DNA of 6,864 nt from an uncultured bacterium. GTDB lineage: Bacteria; Hydrogenedentota; Hydrogenedentia; Hydrogenedentales; JAEUWI01. Under the pieces are notes generated by a model, which did no database searches, was not told the origin of the DNA, and worked only from the letters and a program-made list of their open reading frames with translations. Of this stretch, positions 5,979-6,864 are shown piece after piece. Numbering within the stretch: position 1 is the first letter of the stretch; each line of letters opens with the position of its first letter. The position numbers were made by a program, and so were the translations under genes. The stretch is taken from NCBI GenBank assembly GCA_937895305.1, contig CALAXS010000429.1:1-6864 (forward strand), given 5' to 3'.

Positions 5979-5982
5979 AGGA
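5979..5982 (+). promoter_or_regulatory. Ribosome binding site favouring ATG 5991
   Basis: AGGA at 5979-5982 lies 8 nt before ATG 5991 but overlaps the alternative ATG at 5982. The latter has no usable ribosome site, so 5991 is the better start. Confidence 0.55.
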
Positions 5983-5990
5983 TGTTATCG

Positions 5991-6827
5991 ATGGCACAGC
6001 CCGGCATTAAAAATTTTATCCCCCGTACTTTTCTGGCAGCTGATGAAATCGCTGCGTTTGAAACACGGGGCTATCATATACACGAAGCGCTCTTTGATGC
6101 AGGCGAAGTGTCTGCGATTCGTGAAGCTTGTGCAGTGGTGTGTGATAGGGGGGCGTATGCGACGGGTGTGGCACCGGACGTTGTGTATTGGAAACCGGGC
6201 GATGACCCCTTGGCGGTGCGGAAGATTGATAACAGCTGGAAGGCGAGTGATGTGATTCGCGATGCGGTGACACACCCGCGCCTGGGGCATATTGCGGGGC
6301 AGTTGATTAATGCGCCGGGGATTCGTCTGTGGCATGACCAGTATCTGTATAAGCCGGAGCGGGGCGGGAAGACGGTGACGTGGCATCAGGACTGGGCCTA
6401 TTGGCAGATGGTGGCGGAGTGCGAGACGGTGACCTGCTGGATTGCGCTGTGCGATGTGACGGTGGATATGGGGCCTATGGTCTATCTGGCGGGGAGTCAT
6501 AAGCACGGGTTACAGCCCTTGCCCGAGGGGATTAGCGGGGAGGAGGAGTGTCGGCCAGAGAATATGGATGGGGAAGAGGTGGTAGTGACTATAAAGGCGG
6601 GTCAAGTGGGTTTTCATCATGGTTTGCTATTGCATGGCAGTGGCAAAAACATGAGCGAAATCCCTCGGGTGGGTCTGGTGTCGCATACCATCTCGACGGC
6701 CTGTACCTATAAACCGGGTCAGCATCACTTTAACGAGGACAAGATGAAGGAACAGCCCACGATTCCGAAACCGGGGGAGCGATTTAGCGGGCCGCAGTTT
6801 CCCATGATGTGGAGCTCTGACAAGTAG
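5991..6827 (+). CDS. Phytanoyl-CoA dioxygenase (PhyH)-family Fe(II)/2-oxoglutarate oxygenase
   Basis: This 278-aa protein (281 if ATG 5982 is used) has the PhyH double-stranded beta-helix signature. The iron ligands are H132 and D134 in WHQDWAY, and H215 in LLLHGSGKN. The 2-oxoglutarate-binding arginine R226 lies exactly 11 residues after the distal His, the same spacing as H264 and R275 of human PHYH, where the local HGSG-x-N sequence is also shared. The DMGPMVYLAGSHKHG region (159-173) fits the conserved 'gly-x-leu/val ... gly-ser-his' strand. PhyH hydroxylates the alpha carbon of acyl-CoAs, consuming 2-oxoglutarate and O2. Bacterial members act on many small molecules, so the substrate is not known. 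The ligand set looks complete and the length is normal, so an active soluble enzyme is likely. It is transcribed divergently from the Rieske gene, probably from the extended -10 promoter, and appears monocistronic within the window. Confidence 0.88.
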   Translation: MAQPGIKNFIPRTFLAADEIAAFETRGYHIHEALFDAGEVSAIREACAVVCDRGAYATGVAPDVVYWKPGDDPLAVRKIDNSWKASDVIRDAVTHPRLGHIAGQLINAPGIRLWHDQYLYKPERGGKTVTWHQDWAYWQMVAECETVTCWIALCDVTVDMGPMVYLAGSHKHGLQPLPEGISGEEECRPENMDGEEVVVTIKAGQVGFHHGLLLHGSGKNMSEIPRVGLVSHTISTACTYKPGQHHFNEDKMKEQPTIPKPGERFSGPQFPMMWSSDK

Positions 6828-6864
6828 CGGGAAGCCGTATATCATTGTTCGATACAGGCAATGG

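Larger units (their letters stand above)
5624..5990. other. Divergent intergenic region without genes
   Basis: These 367 bases lie between the Rieske gene (minus) and the PhyH-family gene (plus). They contain a candidate promoter at each end and a head-to-head palindromic repeat pair in the middle. I see no convincing open reading frame, tRNA or riboswitch here. The segment 5666-5783 shows no recognisable feature. Confidence 0.7.

Noticed and set aside
5953..6255. Plus-strand frame of 100 codons starting just before the PhyH-family gene
   Set aside because: It overlaps the PhyH-family gene in another frame, has no ribosome site, and its start lies within the proposed -10 region.
6843..6863. 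CATTG...CAATG inverted repeat after the PhyH-family gene
   Set aside because: The stem is only 5 bp with an 11-nt loop and no T-run. It could be a remnant of the CATTGCGAG repeat, but it is too short to support, and the window ends there.

Overview
The window looks like ordinary bacterial chromosome, most likely Pseudomonadota. Genes are tightly packed and several overlap. Base composition is roughly balanced by eye. Intergenic gaps carry two palindromic repeat families common in proteobacterial genomes. Nothing in the window fixes the genus. There is no phage, plasmid, CRISPR or transposase gene.

Layout. Bases 1-147 are the C-terminal end of a gene that looks like a membrane fatty-acid desaturase, followed by a clear intrinsic terminator. 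A thiamine-diphosphate (ThDP) enzyme of the acetolactate synthase-like / 2-hydroxyacyl-CoA lyase type follows at 281-1912. A 159-bp inverted-repeat element (1918-2076) separates it from three overlapping genes: polX (family X DNA polymerase with PHP domain), nth (endonuclease III) and a CPBP/CAAX-protease-like membrane protein (4487-5242). A small Rieske [2Fe-2S] protein runs the other way (5252-5623), tail-to-tail with the CPBP gene. A divergent intergenic stretch (5624-5990) holds a head-to-head pair of a second repeat family. After it comes a phytanoyl-CoA dioxygenase (PhyH)-family Fe(II)/2-oxoglutarate oxygenase (5991-6827).

How the genes may work together. PolX and Nth form a convincing base-excision-repair unit: Nth removes oxidised pyrimidines and nicks the abasic site, and PolX can trim the 3' end and fill the gap. 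The CPBP protein is translationally linked to them, but its role is unknown. The ThDP enzyme and the PhyH oxygenase resemble the two consecutive enzymes of eukaryotic fatty acid alpha-oxidation (2-hydroxylation, then C1 cleavage). They lie about 4 kb apart in separate transcription units, so a shared pathway is only a hypothesis. I see no clearly novel multigene system. The points most worth checking are this possible alpha-oxidation pair, the CPBP protein in a repair operon, and the two structured repeat elements.
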